DNA of 64,000 nt from Annona cherimola (Eukaryota > Streptophyta > Magnoliopsida > Magnoliales > Annonaceae): positions 57,145,563 to 57,209,562 of the forward strand of contig CM059972.1 of NCBI GenBank assembly GCA_030490835.1, in the 5' to 3' direction. Position numbers and translations under genes: made by a program. Shown here piece by piece: positions 58,905 through 64,000 of the stretch (position 1 is the stretch's first letter; each line of letters begins with the position of its first letter). Below the pieces are notes generated by a model that had not been told where the DNA came from, searched no databases, and worked only from the letters and a program-made list of their open reading frames with translations.

Positions 58905-59430
58905 TGATTGGATTTATGAAATGGGATGAGTTTGAGAGAGAGATAGACGGAGACAGAGGAGCTAAGAGAAATGCCTGAGAGTCAGTGCTGGAATTGCAGA
59001 ATGCTGATCAAGGACTCCCAATTTGTCAGAAGAGAAAAGAATAAAACAAAGAGCTTTGCAGAGCCCAAAAACAGAAAGAGAAGAATGAGAAACGGTTGGT
59101 GCTGGAGATCAGAGAGAGAGAGAGAGAGACGAGCAGTAGGTAAAAAGAGGAATGCCGGAGAGAACAGAAGACAGAGAGAGGAGATGGAAGAGAGGCTGCT
59201 GCTGGAAATCAGAGAGAGAGAGACGAGAGGGATGCCGAAAATAGATGAGGTGGCTAAGGAAATCGCCTGAGGGAGAGAGAGAGAGAGAGGTCTGTCGCGG
59301 GAGGAAGAAGAAGGAAAAATAGGATTGATAAAGAGAGAGAAATAGAGAAAGGGAAGGTAGGAGAAATGGAGAAGAAGAAGATAGGAGAGAAGAAAAAGGA
59401 AATGGCTGGGCGGCCTGGAAGCCCAACGGT
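58905..59430 (-). promoter_or_regulatory. CT-rich leader before the extra ORF
   Basis: In sense orientation this ~520-bp stretch is strongly pyrimidine-rich, with CT microsatellites (59110-59129, ~59211-59223, 59268-59290) and a tandem pair with CGGCATYCCTCT ... TCTGATYTCCAGCA (about 59240-59160 and 59155-59080). Such CT-rich 5' UTRs are typical of plant mRNAs. On the plus strand it is a GA-rich microsatellite block. Confidence 0.6.
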
Positions 59431-59463
59431 CGCGCGCGGAGTCGACTTGGCTTATCGACTTGG

Positions 59464-59474
59464 ACTTTTATAAG
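59464..59474 (-). promoter_or_regulatory. Candidate internal promoter TATA (TATAAAAG)
   Basis: Sense GGACTTATAAAAGTCC lies ~25 bases after the pol stop and ~560 bases before the extra ORF's ATG, followed by a GTCGAC unit like those in U3. Position and sequence suit a subgenomic promoter; no expression evidence. Confidence 0.4.
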
Positions 59475-59498
59475 TCCAATCTTCCCATCTAATTATTC

Positions 59499-62400
59499 CT
59501 AATTTAACTCAATCATCCCCATATCATTTCTAATTTTGTAAAATGATTCTTTTGCTAATAGTTTAGTAAAAATATCAGCAATTTGATCCTCAATTTTCAC
59601 ATATTCCAAACAAATATCATGATTTTCAACATGTTCATGGATGAAATGATGTCTTACATCTATATGTTTGATTCTAGAGTGTAATACTGGATTTTTAGTT
59701 AAACATATTGAACTCGTATTATCACATTTAATTGGAATATTATAATAATCAATGACATAATCTTTTAATTGTTGTTTCATCCAAAGTAGTTAGGCACAAC
59801 AGCTCTCGGCGGCTATATATTCGGCTTCCACCGTAGATAGAGCAACACTAGTTTGTTTCCTTGAATACCATGAAACCAACATGTTTCCAAGGAGTTGACA
59901 TGTTCCACTAGTACTCTTTCTATCTACTTTGTAACCGGCAAAATCCGCATCCGAGTAGCCGATTAAATCAAAAGCTGACCCCTTTGGATACCAAAGTCCA
60001 AGATTAGTGGTATTTATCAAATATTTAAAAATTCTTTTTATAGTCAATAAATGTGATTCTTTAGGACATGCTTGGAATCTAGAACACATACAAACACTGA
60101 AAAGAATATCTGGTCTAGAAGCAGTTAAATATAACAATGATCCTATCATACTTCTATAAAGCTTTTGATCGATACATTTACCATTTTCGTCCGTGTTGAT
60201 CTTGATTGTTGAACTCATTGGAGTATTTTCTCCTTTGCTAGTTTGCATTCCAAATTTCTTTAGCATTTATTTGATGCATTAGACTGATTTATGAATATTC
60301 CTTCGGCTTGTTGCTTAATTTGCAGTCCAAGGAAGAAATTTAATTCTCCCATCATGCTCATTTCAAATTCGCTCTGCATAATCTTAGAAAATTCTTGGCA
60401 CAAAGTTTCATCAATAGCACCAAATATTATATCATCTACACAAATTTGCACAATTAAAATATTTTTACTTTTATACTTGATGAATAAGATAGCATCAACT
60501 TTTTCTCTTTGAAATTCATGATCAATCAAAAATTTATTTAACCTTTCATACAAAGCTTGTGGGGCTTGTTTTAGTCCGTATAATGCTTTGGTTAGCTTAT
60601 AAACATATTTTGATATGGGGATGATTGAGTTAAATTAGATTCTAAGTCCGTATAATTCTAAGTCCAATCTTCCCATCTAATTATTCAAAAATGCACTTTT
60701 CACATCCATTTGAAACAATTTGAAATCCATGTAAGAAGTAAATGCTAATAAGATGCGTATGGCTTCTAATCTAGCCACGGGTGCATATGATTCTTCAAAA
60801 TCAATCCCTTCTTCTTGGGAATACCCTTTGACTACTAATCTGGCTTTGTTTCTTATTACAAGTCCGTTTCGTCCAATTTGTTCCTAAATACCCATTTGGT
60901 ACTAATAATGGTGCAATCATTTTGTCTAAGAACTAAATACCATACATTATTTCTTTCAAATTGATTTATCTCTTCTTGCATTGCAATAATCCAGTTTTCA
61001 TCATTAAGAGCTTGCTCAATAGTGGTTGGTTCAATTTTTGACACGAATGCATATTATCCACAAATATTTTATTTTGATCTCCTACTTTTTACTCCTTCAT
61101 AAATATTTCCAATGACTTGCTCAATTGGATGGGCATTTTTGAATTTCAAATCAATTGGAGGTTTGTAGGAGTCATTACCTTCACTTACCTCTTCCTCCAT
61201 GAGATTTTCTGGCTTGAGCTCGGTTTCCTTTTGTTGTTCTTGTTGTTTTGCTTTTGTATCATCTGCATCACTTAGTTCATCCTCCTTTCTCGGAGTTTGG
61301 TTAAATTCATAAAAAACAACATGTATTGATTCTTCTACTATTTGATTTCTTTTGTTGAAAATCCTATATGCTTTGCTATTTTGTGAATAACCAAGGAAAA
61401 TAGGTTCATCACTTTTGGCATCTAATTTTCCCAAATTTATTTTTCCATTATTCAACACATAACAAGTACATCCAAAAGTATGGAAATATGATATGTTCGG
61501 TTTTCTACCTTTCCAGAATTCATATGGGGTCTTTTTCAAAATTGCTCTATGGTAACTTGGTTTAATACATGACAAGCTGTACTTACAGCTTTGTCCCAAA
61601 ATCTTTTGGACAATTTACTCTCATTTATCATCGTTCTAGCCATTTCTTGTATTGTCCGATTTTTCCTTTCAATAACTCCGTTTTGTTGAGGAGTTCTTGG
61701 TGCAGAAAATGTATGGTGAATTCCTTTTTCATTGCAAAATTTTATGAATCGATTATTTTCAAATTCACCACCATGATCACTTCTAATGGAAATAATTGAA
61801 CTTTGTTTTTCATTTTGCACCAAATTTGAAAACTTGACAAACATAGGAAATGCTTCATCTTTGCTAGCTAAGAGTATAATCCAAGTAAATCTTGAAAAAT
61901 CATCAACAATTACATACACGTACTTTTTCCCACCAAGAGTTAAAATGTCCAATGGCCCGTAAAGATCCATATGTAACAATTCAAGTGGTCTAGTTGTTGA
62001 AATTTCCTTTTTGGTGGAAAATGAATTTTTGGGTTGTTTAGATAGTTGACAAGCTTTGCAAATCTTATCCTTGTCATATTTGAGCTTTGGTAACCCTTGT
62101 ACTAGATTCTTTTTCCACAATGTTTTAATATTTGACATATTTATATGTCCAAGCCTTGTATGCCATATCCATGGATCATTTTCTATGGCTATTAGACATT
62201 TTCCCTCTAGTTCATCAAGGCAAACCAAATATACATTTCCATGTCTTTTGCCACTAAATACTATGTGTTCATCATCAAAAACATTGCATATAGAGGATTC
62301 AAATATAACTTTATATCCTTTATCACATAGTTGACTAAATCTCATTAGGTTGTGTTTGAGTCCTTCAACAAAAAGTACATCCTCAATACATGCATTTGAA

Positions 62401-62579
62401 ATACCATAAATATTTCCTTTACCTTTTATTTTACCTTTTTCATTATTTCCAAAGGCTACTGTTCCTTCATTGCATGGGTTGATCTTATGGAACAGTCCTT
62501 TTTCTCCTGTCATATGTCTTGAGCAGCCACTATCCATAAACCATATGTTATTGGCCTTAGATCTAAGACAAACCTGCAA
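59499..62579 (-). pseudogene. pol of the copia element (protease-integrase-RT-RNase H), broken
   Basis: Frame 62579-61536 (347 codons) is intact: protease DSGCSRHMTG (residues 16-25); GAG-pre-integrase WHTRLGHINM ... CKACQLSKQ; integrase catalytic triad in HMDLYGP, RSDHGGEF and NGVIERKN. A frameshift near 61560 leads into 61599-61069 (integrase C-terminal region, EFWKGRKPN, FGCTCYVL). RT begins in 61044-60856 (EEINQFERNNVW), shifts frame near 60856 and continues to [11 protein letters not shown] (~60690). Then an abnormal 76-bp patch replaces the following RT segment. RT resumes with YKLTKALYGLKQAPQ and VDDIIFGA (catalytic). Another shift near 60265 precedes RNase H (60266-59499: GYSDADFAG, STVEAEYIAA, SRIKHIDVRHHFI) with a TAA at ~59790. 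Confidence 0.9.
60611..60686 (-). other. Template-switch scar inside RT
   Basis: 60659-60686 copies 59471-59498 (28 bp, direct) and 60611-60638 is the reverse complement of 59499-59526 (28 bp). The two donor blocks abut exactly at 59498/59499, the end of the pol stop codon. A 20-bp linker with a repeated TTCTAAGTCC joins them. The patch stands where the RT segment between AFLN and KYVYKL should be, so RT is inactivated. Confidence 0.9.
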
Positions 62580-62742
62580 AAATTAAGTCAAGTGGAGCTC
62601 ATCCTTTTGGTACCCATTTTATGGGTCCATTTGGGTTAGTTATGCATTGGAGTCTACGTTGATCTACCTTTGAAGCCATAAATCCAATGCTTTTCGGCAT
62701 CCAAACCAATTTTGCACCAAGGTTTTGTAATTTTCTCAATTT

Positions 62743-64000
62743 TCATTGATAAACCTTGTGTCCTAACTTGTTGTAAAAATTACAAGCTTCCGGAAGTCTA
62801 GGAGTGAGAATCCATTTGGTAATTGGTTCCCTAGTTGGTCTTTTGGTCCAAACCACATGATTTATCTTGGGTTTAACATGAATGGGTTTGGTTTTGTTCT
62901 TTGGAGCATTAGTTTTGCTTTGCTCAAATGTGGTATACCCAAGTCCTTTCTTACAACTTTGGGTAGTCATTTTCAAAAATATTTTCACACTTTCTCCTGG
63001 ATTAGAAAACTTAGCAAGCGATTCATTTAATGATTCATTTTCATTTTTGAGTTTCTCTAACTCATTTTCCAAGGTATTCTTTTCATTTTTCATTTTATCA
63101 ATCTTTTTAGTAAGTTTACCGTTTACAATTATTACTGCATCATATTGTCTTTTCTTTATTGTAAACTTATTTCCTAATTTCTTTATTTCCTCATATAATG
63201 AATCATAGGCTTGTTGGAGTTCTTCCAATTCAGCACATTTGAGGCATTCATTTATAGAAGAGAAAATTGAAAAGGATTTTTGTTTGGAGGTTACCTCTTG
63301 ACTACTTGTGCAGTTCGTTGAAATAGCTTGATCCTCCACGATTTTCGTTGCTGCAAAACATATGTCGGAATTTTCCATGCAACAAATTCTTGCGCAATCC
63401 GCTTCGCATTCTTCACTTGAAGAGCTACATGTTGTAGATTCCTCTTCATTTACGTACATTCCTCTTCCTTTGTTTCTTCGAAATTTTCTATTGTCGCCTC
63501 GATCTTTTCTTTGCTCATTTGCTTTAGTTTCTTCGGACATTAGACATTGGGCTTGCATGTGCCCCGAACCACCACACCGGTAACATTTTGTTGATTCTTT
63601 CTTTTTCTCTTTAGAATTTCTTTCTTTAAAGTTTCTAAAATTTCTACCTTTCCTTACAAATTTTCTGAACCATTTTGTAAGTAAGGCAATTTCATCATCG
63701 TTTTATGATGATGAGGTGGTGTCATCCGAGTCTTGTGCAGATTTCAAGGCGATGAATCTTTTGCCTTTGTGGTGATCCTCGTTTCTTTTCTTGATTAGCT
63801 CATGTGACATTAACGAGCTAATAAGGTCTTCCAACTTCAACGAGTTTAGGTCCTTGGCTTCTTCTATTGTCGTGATTTTTGGAGTCCATGATTCGGGTAG
63901 CGCCCTTAGAATCTTCATGACCTGCTCAGGTTTAGAAATTTCCTTTCCTAGTCCTTTCAAGGCGTTAGTAATCTTGGAAAATCTAGCAAATATTTCAGAA
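62743..64000 (-). pseudogene. gag of the copia element (partial, runs off the window)
   Basis: Frame 63960-62743 is continuous except for one TAA at 63703. It contains a UBN2-like capsid end (KILRALPESW), a canonical zinc knuckle CYRCGGSGHMQAQC (63585-63544), a poly-charged coiled-coil segment (about 63120-63010: KKIDKMKNEKNTLENELEKL) and, near the end, a second knuckle with a lost cysteine (CNFYNKLGHKVYQ) before a stop at 62743. The remainder to 62580 continues in another frame to the protease. It encodes the particle protein; the N-terminus lies beyond 64000. Confidence 0.85.

Larger units (their letters stand above)
55475..64000 (-). mobile_element. Ty1/copia element, Maximus/SIRE-like, 5' end outside window
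   Basis: Minus-strand order gag - protease - integrase - RT - RNase H is the copia order. An additional long ORF between pol and the 3' LTR and AAAAAGGGGGAGA-type polypurine tracts fit the Maximus/SIRE lineage. It inserted into L11's gag. Every ORF is damaged, so the element cannot act alone. Confidence 0.85.

Noticed and set aside
59109..59426. Ser/Leu/Phe-rich ORF of 105 codons
   Set aside because: Low-complexity CT repeat reading upstream of the extra ORF; treated as leader.
60611..60686. Simple assembly error
   Set aside because: Two exact 28-bp blocks in opposite orientations with a linker and microhomology fit template switching better than misjoining, though long reads are needed to exclude it.
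1..64000. Host protein-coding genes, rRNA or tRNA genes
   Set aside because: No exon-intron gene structure with non-transposon protein motifs, and no rRNA or tRNA signatures were seen on either strand.

Overview
The window is repeat-rich, AT-rich nuclear DNA of a seed plant, most likely a flowering plant with a large genome. Every recognisable coding sequence belongs to a transposable element: plant-type Ty3/gypsy chromovirus genes, plant Ty1/copia genes with a Maximus/SIRE-like layout, a LINE ORF1 fossil and a MITE. I find no host gene, tRNA, rRNA or CRISPR array. The species cannot be named from the sequence.

Layout. 1-6543 is an old mosaic: the 3' end of a giant LTR (1-407), a decayed LINE ORF1 (about 590-1320), and two diverged LTR-like copies ending in TGTTACA (1500-3347, 3932-5980), the second carrying a MITE. 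6544-19487 is a minus-strand Tekay/Del-like chromovirus ('element 0') with its 3' LTR, polypurine tract, chromodomain, integrase, RNase H, RT, protease and gag, all decayed. The RNase H-integrase part is tandemly duplicated. A solo LTR (16898-19461, target duplication ATTTA) splits its leader. 19488-55474 is a nested stack made almost only of giant LTRs of the same superfamily: element P (5' LTR in three pieces, ending 38607 with a primer binding site), solo LTRs a, b and S3 inside it, a minus LTR cut by a plus LTR (38758-42016), then element L10 (5' LTR 42017-45820, PBS, an unusual leader ORF, broken gag), then element L11 (5' LTR 47921-53821, PBS, gag relic). 55475-64000 is a minus-strand copia element inserted into L11, with 3' LTR, an extra ORF downstream of pol, broken pol and gag; its 5' end lies beyond the window.

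The most interesting signal is inside the LTRs. Eight LTR copies of 2.4-5.9 kb, on both strands and of several subfamilies, share one architecture: TATA box (where preserved), splice-donor-like GTAAG, a purine-rich 39-45 nt block bounded by AG and GTAAGC, and a pyrimidine-rich acceptor ending in CAG near the LTR end. This looks like a three-exon leader with a micro-exon inside R-U5. Splicing would separate translated mRNA from the full-length genomic RNA needed for reverse transcription. The same LTRs hold a GC-rich island in the second 'intron', a hairpin array with apparently paired changes, and an inverted repeat pairing U5 with the sequence just after the PBS.

Other notable points are a 255-codon leader ORF between PBS and gag in L10, a candidate internal promoter and CT-rich leader before the extra ORF of the copia element, and a template-switch scar in its RT built from two 28-nt blocks that abut exactly at the pol stop codon. 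All boundaries and comparisons were made by eye; no alignment or database search was run.
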